Shown in pieces: positions 7,001-15,358 of a stretch of 35,548 bases of DNA. Position 1 is the stretch's first letter, and each line of letters starts with the position of its first letter. The notes beneath the pieces were generated by a model, which searched no databases, was not told the origin of the DNA, and was given only the letters and a program-made list of their open reading frames with translations. The DNA is from an uncultured bacterium (lineage in GTDB: Bacteria > Verrucomicrobiota > Kiritimatiellia > CAIQIC01 > Lenti-01): assembly GCA_902766695.1 (NCBI GenBank), contig CACXEY010000161.1:1-35548 (forward strand), written 5' to 3'. Both the position numbers and the translations under genes were made by a program.

Positions 7001-7067
7001 GGAAGGGCATCCGGACAACCGGGTCCGAACCCGCCCCTCCGCGACGGTGGTCGCAAAGGAACGACAA

Positions 7068-8189
7068 ATGAAGAAGACATCCAACACGGGGTGTGCCGCG
7101 CCGGCGCGCCTGTTTGGCCGCATCGCAGCCACTCTCCTCCTGGCGGCTTCCGCCGCCGCAACCGCCTCCGCGGATTCGCCCTACCCCTCCGGCCCCGACT
7201 GGGCGACCACCGTCGTCGCCGACCCCTCCGGCGGCGGCTACCACTACAACCCCGGCAACATCCCCTTCTCCTACCCCGGCTGGGCCAACGACATCGGCCA
7301 CCTCTACCCCGATGCCCCCGTCGTCCTCGAATTCGACCACGACGTCCTCGACGACGACCGCAACCCCTACGGCCTCGACTTCATCGTCTTCCCCTCCTTC
7401 TACGGCAAATGGCAGTCCGGCCGGACGTCCGGCGGCTACATCGACACCGAAGACGTCGACGCCGTCTACGACCTCTACCGGGACGAATACGAAGACAACG
7501 ACCAGTGGCAAATCCGCGTCTCCGTCTCGCTGGACGGCGAATCCTGGTACGCCGCCCCCACCCTCGCCACCCGCGAAAACACCGCCCCCGTCTACGGCAT
7601 GCCCGCCAACGCCGACGGCTCCTGGGGCCCCGGCGCCAACGACTTCCTCTGGCCCCTTGACCGCGAAGCCTACCGGCAGGCCATCGCGGTGCGGGGCGGC
7701 GTCATCGGCGCCCTCGAACTCTCCTCGCTCTACAAAACCTCCGGCGGCGGCATCGCCTTCGACCTGAAGGAATTCCTCTCCGGCGGCAACGGCCCGACAA
7801 ACGCGGAAGGCCGCCTCGCCATGCGCTACGTCAAACTCGAACTCGCGAACACGACGGACAAGGGCTACGTCGCCATCGCCAGCGCCTCCGACGTCCGCCC
7901 CGTGGACGTGGAAATCGAGGACTTCGCCGTCTCCGCCGCCGACAGTACCATCGGCGGCCATCCCGTCACCCACGACATGGCCTCCTTCTCCTGCACCCTC
8001 CCCCCCGGCGCCACCCCCTCCGGGCTCTTCCTCGAAGCCACCGACGCCATGACCGAAGCCTTCTACCGCTTCCCGGTATATCCCGTCAGCTCTTCGGAAA
8101 ACCCCGATGGCACCCTCTCCATCCGCGCCATCGCCCCGCTGGCCGGCCAGAACCTCCAGTTCTTCCGGCTGGGGCATGCCGGCGAATGA
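7068..8189 (+). CDS. Secreted protein, first gene of the cobalamin-riboswitch operon
   Basis: 373 aa with a Sec signal peptide (about 1-36, ending TASADS). The mature part is rich in aromatic and acidic residues, with the motif NPYGLDFIVFPSFYG followed by VSLDGESWY (residues about 95-165). This pattern recalls surface proteins with a D-x-VFGN ... VSxDGxxWY core that I associate with cobalamin loci in other didermic bacteria; that recall is not checked. There is no lipobox or transmembrane anchor. The start was set at 7068 because a signal peptide and AAAGGA ribosome site follow the riboswitch; the longer frame would run through the aptamer. The next gene overlaps its end. A role in capturing or handling corrinoids outside the cell is inferred from context. 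Confidence 0.85.
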   Translation: MKKTSNTGCAAPARLFGRIAATLLLAASAAATASADSPYPSGPDWATTVVADPSGGGYHYNPGNIPFSYPGWANDIGHLYPDAPVVLEFDHDVLDDDRNPYGLDFIVFPSFYGKWQSGRTSGGYIDTEDVDAVYDLYRDEYEDNDQWQIRVSVSLDGESWYAAPTLATRENTAPVYGMPANADGSWGPGANDFLWPLDREAYRQAIAVRGGVIGALELSSLYKTSGGGIAFDLKEFLSGGNGPTNAEGRLAMRYVKLELANTTDKGYVAIASASDVRPVDVEIEDFAVSAADSTIGGHPVTHDMASFSCTLPPGATPSGLFLEATDAMTEAFYRFPVYPVSSSENPDGTLSIRAIAPLAGQNLQFFRLGHAGE

Positions 8190-8940
8190 GGAACGCCCCC
8201 CCTTGAACCGCCGCGCTTTCACCCTCGTCGAGCTCCTCGCCGTCATCGTCCTCGTGGGCGTGCTGGCGGCGCTGCTCGTGCCGACGCTGGAACAGGGCCG
8301 CGAGGCGGCGCGGGCCGCCGCGTGCGCCACGAACCTGCGGCAGCTCGCCGCCGCCGCGCTCTCCTACGCGGCCGACCACGGCGGCGAGTTCCCGTGGGGG
8401 ATGCGCATCGAAGGCGGCGAAACGGCGTGCTGGGACTTCACCACCGGCGCCGGCGGCAAGGTGCGGCCGGGCGTGATCTGGGAGCGCATCCCCGAGTGCG
8501 CGAACGGGCGCGTCCTGCAGTGCCCGTCCTACGTCGGCGGCAGCGCGAACTGGCGCGGCGACCCCTACACCGGCTACAACTACAACTGCAGCTACGTCGG
8601 CAAGGTCGAGGGCGACACCGTCGTCCGCGACCGCCCCGCCCTCCCGTCGCCAATCGAGGTCCCAGCGCGCACGGCGCTCTTCGGCGACGGCCAGTACGCG
8701 CGCGGGGCGAACAAATTCATGCGCGCGCCCGACCCCGACCGCGCCCACGACGGCTCCGGCAGCGGCATCCGTTCCGCCGGCACCCAGGGCTTCCGCCACC
8801 GCGGGCGCACCAACGTCGCGTTCGCCGACGGCCACGTCGAGTCGCTCTCCACCCCTTACCGCCGCGGCTCGGAAGGTTTCGTCTCCGACGGCTGCGGCTT
8901 CCTCTCCCCCGACAACTCCCTCTACTCCCTCGCCAAATGA
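8176..8940 (+). CDS. Prepilin-type protein with H-X9-DG C-terminal motif
   Basis: About 254 aa. A type IV prepilin leader and hydrophobic helix (RRAFTLVELLAVIVLVGVLA) are followed by a periplasmic domain ending with the motif HRGRTNVAFADGH, typical of the large prepilin-like family abundant in Planctomycetes and relatives. Such proteins are processed at the F of FTLVE and anchored through the helix. The ATG at 8176 overlaps the previous gene by 14 nt; a TTG at 8203 with GAGGAA about 10 nt upstream would give the usual short leader and is a serious alternative. It sits inside the cobalamin operon and its stop overlaps the next start (ATGA), so it is co-translated with the transporter. Its role there is unknown. 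Confidence 0.88.
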   Translation: MPANEERPPLNRRAFTLVELLAVIVLVGVLAALLVPTLEQGREAARAAACATNLRQLAAAALSYAADHGGEFPWGMRIEGGETACWDFTTGAGGKVRPGVIWERIPECANGRVLQCPSYVGGSANWRGDPYTGYNYNCSYVGKVEGDTVVRDRPALPSPIEVPARTALFGDGQYARGANKFMRAPDPDRAHDGSGSGIRSAGTQGFRHRGRTNVAFADGHVESLSTPYRRGSEGFVSDGCGFLSPDNSLYSLAK

Positions 8941-10622
8941 CCTCCCTCCTCCGCTGCGAAAACCTCACCGTCCGCCTCGGCCGCAAGACCGTGATCGACG
9001 GCTTCACCGCCGACTTCGCCGCGGGCACCCTCGCCGTCCTCTCCGGTCCCAACGGAGCCGGAAAGACAACCCTCCTCCGTACCCTCGCCCGCGCGCTGGC
9101 CCCCTCCGCCGGACGCGTGCTCCTCGACGGCCACCCCTCCGACGGAATTCCCCGCGCCGCCTGGGCGCGCCGCGTCGCCTACCTTCCCCAGTCGCCCGAC
9201 GCCCGTTCCCTCGCCGGCTTCCCCGTGCGCGCCGCCGTCGCCGCCGGACGCCTCCCCCACGCCGGATTCTTCGGCGCCCTCGCCCGCCGCGACGAAGACG
9301 CCATCGACCGCGCCCTCGCCGCCACCGGACTCACTCCCCTCGCCGCCGCGGACGCCGGCTCCCTCTCCGGCGGCGAAACCCGCAAGATGTTCCTCTCCGC
9401 CGCCCTCGCGCAGGAAGCCGAAACCCTCCTCCTCGACGAACCCTTCGAAGGCCTCGACGCCGCGGCCCGCGCCGCCCTCGCCGACACCCTCCGCGCGCAG
9501 CTCGCCGCCGGACGCGCCGTCGTCCTCGCCACCCACGACCTCGCTCCCCTCGCCGGCATCCCGCACCGCGTCATCGAGATACGGCCAATAAAAAACAACT
9601 CAAACAACTCAAAGACAAACGAAAACAAAATTGTTGTAGAAAGGGAAAATGTAAAGCGGGAGGGAAAGACCGGAGGGCCCAGTTGTTTGCCCTCCTTGTC
9701 CATTTTCAAAAGAGTTGTCCCGAGTTGTTTTACCCTTCTCCTCCCGCTCCTGCTCGCCGCCGCGCTTGCCGCGCTGGCGGTGCGCGGATGCCCGCCCGGC
9801 CTCCTCTGGAGCTACCGCGTGCCGCGGCTGCTCTGCGCCTTCTGCGTTGGCGGCATCCTCGCGGTGACGGGATGCATCTACCAGACCCTCTTCCGCAATC
9901 CGCTCGCCTCGCCCTACACCCTCGGCACCGCGTCCGGCGCGACCCTCGGCGCCTACCTCGCGACGGCGTTCGCGCCCGGACTCGTCTCCGTGGGCGGGGC
10001 CGCCTTCGCGGGCGCATTGCTGTCCCTGGCTCTCGTGCGAGCCTGCGGCGGATCGGGCGGACGCCCGGCACGGCTGCTGTTGGGCGGCATCGCCTGCGCC
10101 TACCTCTTCGGCGCGGGCACGATGCTCTGCCAGTTCGCGATGACGCCCTGGGAGAGCTTCTCCATGGCCCACTGGAGCCTCGGCGGCATCGTCGTCCCCG
10201 AAGGCCCGTGGCGCATCGCCCTCCCCGCCGCCTGGTGCGCGGCGCTTGCATCGACCCTCCTCTCCCGCCCCCTCGACGCCCTCCTCGCTGGCGACGACGC
10301 GGCCTTCTCGCACGGACTCGACCCCGGGCGGCTCCGCTTCGCCCTGCTCGCCGGCGCGGCGCTGCTCGTCGCGTGCGCCGTCGCCGTGTGCGGCCCGGTG
10401 GGGTTCGTCGGACTCCTGGTACCGCACCTCGCGCGGCTCGCCGGCGGCGCGGCGCACCGGCGCCTCCTCCCCGCCTGCGCCATCGGCGGCGGACTCTTCC
10501 TCGCCCTCTGCGACGCGGCCGCCCGAGCCCTCCCCTTCGCCGGAACGCCCCCCGTCGGCATCGTCACCGCCGTCCTCGGCGCCCCCGCACTCGCCCTCCT
10601 CCTCGCCCGGAGCAGCCGATGA
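8937..10622 (+). CDS. BtuD-BtuC-type fusion: ABC ATPase joined to transport permease
   Basis: 561 aa in one open frame. Residues 1 to about 220 are an ABC ATPase: Walker A GPNGAGKTT, Q-loop YLPQSP, signature LSGGE, Walker B LLLDEP, H-loop THD. Residues about 220-262 form a polar linker rich in N, K and E, coded by unusually AT-rich DNA. Residues about 265-561 are a FecCD/BtuC permease with many membrane helices and the coupling motif GFVGLLVPH. These two are normally separate subunits of type II importers. The cobalamin riboswitch and the following BtuF-like gene point to corrinoid import. An internal TTG at 9687, preceded by GGAGGG, could let the permease be made separately, so two products cannot be excluded. 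ATGA overlaps link it to both neighbours. Confidence 0.88.
   Translation: MTSLLRCENLTVRLGRKTVIDGFTADFAAGTLAVLSGPNGAGKTTLLRTLARALAPSAGRVLLDGHPSDGIPRAAWARRVAYLPQSPDARSLAGFPVRAAVAAGRLPHAGFFGALARRDEDAIDRALAATGLTPLAAADAGSLSGGETRKMFLSAALAQEAETLLLDEPFEGLDAAARAALADTLRAQLAAGRAVVLATHDLAPLAGIPHRVIEIRPIKNNSNNSKTNENKIVVERENVKREGKTGGPSCLPSLSIFKRVVPSCFTLLLPLLLAAALAALAVRGCPPGLLWSYRVPRLLCAFCVGGILAVTGCIYQTLFRNPLASPYTLGTASGATLGAYLATAFAPGLVSVGGAAFAGALLSLALVRACGGSGGRPARLLLGGIACAYLFGAGTMLCQFAMTPWESFSMAHWSLGGIVVPEGPWRIALPAAWCAALASTLLSRPLDALLAGDDAAFSHGLDPGRLRFALLAGAALLVACAVAVCGPVGFVGLLVPHLARLAGGAAHRRLLPACAIGGGLFLALCDAAARALPFAGTPPVGIVTAVLGAPALALLLARSSR
9594..9731. repeat. AT-rich linker with inverted 9-bp repeats inside the ABC fusion gene
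   Basis: Left end: AACAACTCA twice in tandem (9594-9611), then AAGACAAAC. Right end: GAGTTGTCCCGAGTTGTTTT (about 9711-9730), the inverted complement of the same units. The whole stretch is far more AT-rich than its surroundings. It codes the linker between the ATPase and permease halves without breaking the frame. It looks like an inserted or expanded repeat. Confidence 0.65.
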
Positions 10623-11464
10623 AAAAAATATGTGTTTTGCTGGTTCTCCTCTTTGCTGCGGGCTGCACTCCACGCGCCGACCGCGACGCTCCGAAAGCGG
10701 ACGCCGTGCGCATCGTCTCCTTCCTGCCGAGCGCGACGGAAACCCTCTACGCCCTCGGCCTCGGCCCCTGCGTCGTCGGGCGCTCCAGCTTCTGCGACTA
10801 CCCGCCCGAAGCCGCGGCCCTGCCCGTCGTGGGCGACCTCTTCAGTACCAACGAAGACGCCCTCGCGGCCTTGCGCCCGACCCACGCCGTGCTGGGCCGC
10901 GCCGATGCTCCGCAAGCACCCCTCCTTCGCGCGCTGGGATGCGAAATCATCGAAGGCGGCGCCGAAACCGCCGCGGACGTCCTCGCCTTCGCCGATGAGA
11001 TCGGCCGCCTTTTCCCCGACCGCACCAACGGACTCGCCTCCGCCGGATCTCCCTGGCGCACGGCCATGGAGGAACTGGCCCGAGCCGGAACCTCCGGAAC
11101 TTCCGGGATCTCCGGAACTCCCGAACGCGTCCTAATCGTCGTTTCCCATGCTCCGGGCCGCTACGGCTCGGCCTTCGCGGCCGGCGAAGGCACCTTCCAC
11201 GACGAACTCCTCCGCGCGGCGGGTTTTTCCAACGCCCTGGCCGGCGTCCGCGGCTATCCCTCGCTCGATCCCGACCGCATCGCCGCGCTCGCCCCCGACC
11301 TCCTGATCGACATCCACCCCGACGGCGATTCCCCGGACGAAGATGCCTGGACCTACCTTCCCCACACCCGCACCGAACTCCTCCCCGACACCGCCGCCCT
11401 CCGTCCCGGGCCCCGCCTCCCCGAGGTCCTCGCCCGCTTCCGCGCCATCGCCCGCCAGCCGTAG
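10619..11464 (+). CDS. BtuF-like cobalamin-binding lipoprotein of ABC importer
   Basis: 281 aa. Signal peptide with lipobox LFAAGC (Cys about residue 16). The fold is a periplasmic-binding-protein TroA/BtuF type: VRIVSFLPSATETLYALGLG at the start, VVGRSSFCDYP, and FHDELLRAAGFSNAL near residue 200. It should deliver the substrate to the fused BtuD-BtuC transporter, whose stop codon overlaps its ATG (ATGA). Specificity for corrinoids is inferred from the riboswitch; the fold alone could also serve heme or siderophores. Oddity: a 9-bp tandem repeat (11087-11122) adds a flexible GTSGTSGISGTP segment between two domains. Confidence 0.88.
   Translation: MKKICVLLVLLFAAGCTPRADRDAPKADAVRIVSFLPSATETLYALGLGPCVVGRSSFCDYPPEAAALPVVGDLFSTNEDALAALRPTHAVLGRADAPQAPLLRALGCEIIEGGAETAADVLAFADEIGRLFPDRTNGLASAGSPWRTAMEELARAGTSGTSGISGTPERVLIVVSHAPGRYGSAFAAGEGTFHDELLRAAGFSNALAGVRGYPSLDPDRIAALAPDLLIDIHPDGDSPDEDAWTYLPHTRTELLPDTAALRPGPRLPEVLARFRAIARQP
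11087..11122. repeat. In-frame 9-bp tandem repeat in the btuF-like gene, 4 units
   Basis: GGAACCTCC, GGAACTTCC, GGGATCTCC, GGAACTCCC. It codes a Gly/Ser/Thr-rich loop. The same unit family occurs in the gspJ gene at 23275-23319. Confidence 0.7.
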
Positions 11465-11468
11465 AGCG

Positions 11469-14400
11469 TCAGCGGCCGCCGGGGTTGCCGAGGGAGTAGA
11501 TGGCGGCGGGGAGGTCGGGACAACGGATGGTGACGGTGGAGCCGGAGAGGGTGACGTTGGTGGAGGGGACGGGGTTCCAGGTCCAGGAACGGTTGGTGGG
11601 GTCGAGGGAGACGGCGTACCAAATGGAATCGGCGAGGGTTGCGGGGGCGTCGGCGTCGAGGGTGGCGGTCAGGACGGGGGCGCCGGTGGCGGGGTCGGCG
11701 GCGACGGTGGCGGAGGTGGGGGTGATGATGACGGGAGCCGGGGCGCCGGGGCGGACGACGGTGAGGGTCTGGGCGAGTTCGGGGGCGAGGTTGGGGTTGG
11801 CGGAGGTGATGGCCAGGTCGGTGACATAGAAATTGTGGTCGCTGCCGCCGCCGGCGGTGTAGTTCCAGAAGCGGACGGCGGCGATGCGCTCGACGCTGGC
11901 GTTCTTGAGGTTCCCGGTCCAGGTGTTGGTGCCGACGGAAAGGGTGTAGGTCCAGTCGGGGCCCAGGGTGAAGGCGATGCGCTGGAGGCGGGCGGTGAAG
12001 GGCAGGGCGTTGGTGGTGCGGGCGGCGGCGTTGAGGGTGTAGCCGTCGGTGCCGCCCTGGAAGTACCATTCGAGGGCGGTCTGGCCGTGGGCGTTGCGGA
12101 AGCCGAAGCCGACGGAGCCGCCTTCGTCGATGTAGCCGTTGCGGATGCCGAAGGTGACGGTGTCGCCCGGCTGGAGGGGGTGCACGAAGGGGCGCGTGGC
12201 TTCGACCATGGCGCCGGAGTTGGCCCAGAAGCCCCATCCGTCGGTGGCGGAGGTGAAGACGCCGGCGTTGGCGGCGGGCACGGCAATGCTCCAGGGGGCG
12301 AAGCCGTGGCCGCCGTTGGCGCCGGTGCGGAAGTCGGTGTAGTCGAAATCGGCGGCGCCGTCGTTGGGGTTGAGGGCGATGAAGTGGAGGGTGTTGGTGC
12401 CGAGGGCGACGGGGATGTCGGCGGTCCAGACGGGGCCGGGGCGGAGGGTGGCGGCGGCGCCGTTGGCGGTGTTGGTCCAGAGGAGGGGGCCGGGGAAGTT
12501 GGTGGAGGTTCCGCGGACGGCGACGGTGGCGTTGGAGATGGTGACGGGGGAGGCCGAAGGGGTTGTAATGGCGAAGCCGGGGACGGGGGTGGTGTCTTCG
12601 ATGGCGACGGCGATGGTCCAGTTTTTTTCGTTGTGGTTGTCCCAGACGGAGGAGGCGCCTTCGCCGGTGTAGAAGCAGACGGGGATGTACCAGGTGCCGA
12701 GCGGGATTTCGACGTCGCACGCCCAGAGGTCGCCGGTGGTGTTGGTCATGGGGATGTCGCGGGAGGTGGACCATCCGTTGAAGCCGACGTGGGCGGTGAT
12801 GCCGGCGCCGGCGGGGCGGTTGGTCAGGGGGCCGGCGTTGACTTCGTAGGTGAGGCGGAAGGTGCTGCCGTCGGTGGGGCGGGCGGGGGTGGCGGTTACG
12901 GCGGAAGGGAGGTCGCCGCAGTTGGCGACGGGGCAGAGCCAGTTGTCGCCGGAGTTGTTTTCCCAGAGGGTTTTGGTTTGGTCGTGGAAGCAGACGTGGA
13001 GGGCGGTGGTGCCGTCGGGGATGGCGAGGGTGCAGGTCCATTGGGCGCCGCCGCCGGCGCGCGCCATGGGGAGGGTGAGGACGCGGGATTCGGACCAGTC
13101 GCCGTTGGGGGCGACGAGGGCGTAGACGGGGTCGGCGTCGGCAAGGGCGCCGTCGCCGGGGTCGAAGGCGATGGTGACGTTCGTGCAGCCGTCGGGGAGG
13201 GGCGGGTCGAAGGCGACGGCGGCGTCGGCGGGGAGGGGGGAGGTGCCCCAGACCTGGAGGGAGTAGGCGCCGAGAGAGACGGCGGCGATGTGGCTGTCGC
13301 CGACGGTGACGGTGTCGCCGACGGCGGGGCCGACGTCGCCGAAGGAGCGGTCGTAGGCGCGGGAGTCGGAGTTGTAGAGGCAGTGCCAGGTGCCCTTGAC
13401 GGGGAATTTGAGGGTGTCGTAGGGCTTGTAGGCGGTGGCGCTCCAGTTGAAGACGAGGAGGAGGCCGCCGCCGCGCGCGACGGCGACGACTTTGCCGTCG
13501 TTGTTCAGGACGGTGTACGCGGCGTTGCCGGTTTTGCGGAGGGCGCCGGTGACGCCCTTGGCGTTGCGGCGGAGGGCGATGAGGTCGGCGTACATCTGGA
13601 CGATGCCGACGTTTTCTTCGGCGAGGCCGGTCCAGCGGAGGGAGTGGTCGTTGGAGAAGTCCCAGTCTTCGTTGTATTCGCTGCCCATGAAGAGCATGGG
13701 GATGCCCGGCGAGACGAGGGCGACGGCGTTGGCCAGGAAGGCGCGCTTTTTGGCCCAGTAGCCTTGCGGGGAGCCGCCGTCAATGACGCGCGGGAGGCGG
13801 TGCTTGTTGTTGAGGTCGCCGCAGGTGTCGTGGCTTTCGGCATAGAGGACGTTGTCGAAGCCGCCGTAGAGGAGGACCGCCGCCAGGGTGGTCATGTCGC
13901 GGTTGGCGTCGTCGGAGGACGCCGCCAGGTTGCGCACGAACTCCAGAAAGCCGTGAGCCCACTGGGCCTCGAAGTTCATGTTGGCGTCGAAGGCGTTGTC
14001 TTCGGCGATGCGGAAGACGTCGGGATACCGGTCCTTGAGCTCGGTGTTGATGGCGTCGAGCAGGGCGACGCCTTCGGGGTTCTGGTTGTAGCCGCCGTAG
14101 TAGGCGATGTTGAAGACGCTGTCCCAGCGGAAGCCGTCGACGTGGTAGTCCTCGACGAGCGAGAAGATCTGGTCGCGGACGAAGGCCACGACGTTGGTGT
14201 TGCCGTAGTCGGGACGGGTCTCGCCCCAGTCGGTGTAGCGGCGGTCGTCGTCGTAGAAGTACATGCCGCCGCTGTAGCCGCCGGTGCCGTCGAACTGCCA
14301 GATGGCGAGGTCGGTCGGGCCGTAGTGGTTGTGGACGACGTCCACGATGACCGCGATGCCCGCCTTGTGGCACGCCTTCACGAAGCGCTTGAAGCCGTCG

Positions 14401-15056
14401 GCGCCGCCGAGGCTCGACTCGGGCGCGAAGAGGTCGGCCGGATTGTACCCCCAGGAGCGGTCGCCCGCGAACTCGGCGATCGGCATCAGTTCGACGGCGG
14501 AAATGCCGAGGTGCTTGAGGTGCGGAATCTTCTCGATGGCTTCGTCGAAGGTCGATGGCAGCCAGTCCTCGCCGTTGAAGGAGCCGACGTGCATTTCGTA
14601 GACGACGAGGTCGTTGCGCCAGATGCAGGGGTGGCCGTCCGTGCCTCCGACGACATGCTCGGCGCCCTCCCAGTCGAAGAGGGAGTGGTCGTAGATGGTG
14701 CAGTTGGCGTCGGTGGCCGAGGAGTAGACGCGTACCGCGCGCGGGTCCTTGCGCCAGTTGCCGCCGTCGAGGATGAATTTGTATTCCTGTCCGTGGCCCG
14801 CGCCGGGGACGTCCACCGACCAGATGCCGTTGCCTTCGGAAGAGAGGGCGGTGCGGCCCCATCCGTTGAAATCGCCGGCGACCTCGACCTTCTTGGCGGC
14901 GCCGGCCCACACGCGGAAGGTGGTGCCGGTGCCCTTCGCGTCGGCGTAGGGAATGGCGCCCATTCCGGGACGGGTGGACTTCGCCGCCGAAGCGGTGCAT
15001 ACCGCCGCCGCCAATGCCATCCCCCCCAGCCAATTCCGCAATGCGACCGTCTTCAT
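11469..15056 (-). CDS. Secreted multidomain GH13 alpha-glucan enzyme with starch-binding modules
   Basis: 1195 aa. Signal peptide 1-25; CBM48-like domain about 40-125 (VEVAGDFNGWG); GH13 barrel about 145-500 with DVVHNH (239-244), nucleophile D312 in GFRWDS, acid/base E352 in RIAED and D410 in AESHD; a beta-domain to about 620. Then two starch-binding-like modules (about 630-860) with the ENNSGDNW and DNHNEKNW signatures of CBM25/26 type. The last 300 residues are Gly/Asn/Thr-rich beta-sandwich sequence I do not recognise. All catalytic residues are present. The barrel resembles branching enzyme/trehalohydrolase types, so amylase versus branching activity is open. The ATG at 15056 was preferred because the ATG at 15065 lies inside the -10 hexamer. 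It converges with the btuF-like gene, leaving 4 nt. Confidence 0.92.
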   Translation of the reverse strand: MKTVALRNWLGGMALAAAVCTASAAKSTRPGMGAIPYADAKGTGTTFRVWAGAAKKVEVAGDFNGWGRTALSSEGNGIWSVDVPGAGHGQEYKFILDGGNWRKDPRAVRVYSSATDANCTIYDHSLFDWEGAEHVVGGTDGHPCIWRNDLVVYEMHVGSFNGEDWLPSTFDEAIEKIPHLKHLGISAVELMPIAEFAGDRSWGYNPADLFAPESSLGGADGFKRFVKACHKAGIAVIVDVVHNHYGPTDLAIWQFDGTGGYSGGMYFYDDDRRYTDWGETRPDYGNTNVVAFVRDQIFSLVEDYHVDGFRWDSVFNIAYYGGYNQNPEGVALLDAINTELKDRYPDVFRIAEDNAFDANMNFEAQWAHGFLEFVRNLAASSDDANRDMTTLAAVLLYGGFDNVLYAESHDTCGDLNNKHRLPRVIDGGSPQGYWAKKRAFLANAVALVSPGIPMLFMGSEYNEDWDFSNDHSLRWTGLAEENVGIVQMYADLIALRRNAKGVTGALRKTGNAAYTVLNNDGKVVAVARGGGLLLVFNWSATAYKPYDTLKFPVKGTWHCLYNSDSRAYDRSFGDVGPAVGDTVTVGDSHIAAVSLGAYSLQVWGTSPLPADAAVAFDPPLPDGCTNVTIAFDPGDGALADADPVYALVAPNGDWSESRVLTLPMARAGGGAQWTCTLAIPDGTTALHVCFHDQTKTLWENNSGDNWLCPVANCGDLPSAVTATPARPTDGSTFRLTYEVNAGPLTNRPAGAGITAHVGFNGWSTSRDIPMTNTTGDLWACDVEIPLGTWYIPVCFYTGEGASSVWDNHNEKNWTIAVAIEDTTPVPGFAITTPSASPVTISNATVAVRGTSTNFPGPLLWTNTANGAAATLRPGPVWTADIPVALGTNTLHFIALNPNDGAADFDYTDFRTGANGGHGFAPWSIAVPAANAGVFTSATDGWGFWANSGAMVEATRPFVHPLQPGDTVTFGIRNGYIDEGGSVGFGFRNAHGQTALEWYFQGGTDGYTLNAAARTTNALPFTARLQRIAFTLGPDWTYTLSVGTNTWTGNLKNASVERIAAVRFWNYTAGGGSDHNFYVTDLAITSANPNLAPELAQTLTVVRPGAPAPVIITPTSATVAADPATGAPVLTATLDADAPATLADSIWYAVSLDPTNRSWTWNPVPSTNVTLSGSTVTIRCPDLPAAIYSLGNPGGR

Positions 15057-15063
15057 GTTCCCC

Positions 15064-15093
15064 ATCCTATCCCACTTCCCGCCCCCCTCTCAA
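15064..15093 (-). promoter_or_regulatory. Promoter of the GH13 gene
   Basis: Minus strand: -35 TTGAGA (15093-15088), 18-bp G-rich spacer, -10 TAGGAT (15069-15064), 7 nt, then ATG at 15056. Predicts a leaderless mRNA. Confidence 0.6.
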
Positions 15094-15358
15094 GCCCCGT
15101 TTGCAGCGTCCTCCGGACATCATTTGGAAACAGGAAAATGTTCATGCATTCCCCCCTTTTCCGGCCATGGTCCCATCCATGAAAAATACCCCGTCTTTCC
15201 CGGCCCATGGGAATCGCAGGGTTTTTCATCTGGCGACTCCGATGCGAAAGGGTACGCCGTCCGCCGTACCCGGACTCGGTTCGGTCATGCCGCCTTTGCC
15301 CCATGCGGCATGGGCATGGGGAGCGCCCGACGGGCGGCAGAGGTTCCCCCCTCCCCCG
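15094..15358. other. Intergenic region upstream of the GH13 gene
   Basis: No gene seen. On the minus strand it holds GCATGAACATTTTCCTGTTTCC-like sequence in the 15110-15140 area, which resembles part of the bipartite element before the cobalamin operon, and two CATGG boxes (15160-15215). There is no GAGATTAC box. The right part lies downstream of the HAD phosphatase gene and shows no clear terminator. Confidence 0.35.

Noticed and set aside
6855-7067. Longer N-terminus for the secreted cobalamin-operon protein
   Set aside because: It would be coded by the riboswitch aptamer; the signal peptide and ribosome site mark 7068 as the start.
15065-15065. ATG at 15065 as start of the GH13 gene
   Set aside because: It lies inside the predicted -10 hexamer; the ATG at 15056 fits the promoter and begins a normal signal peptide.
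11343-15182. 1279-codon plus-strand open frame opposite the GH13 gene
   Set aside because: Low-complexity Gly/Val/Asp sequence; the minus strand encodes a complete enzyme with all catalytic motifs.
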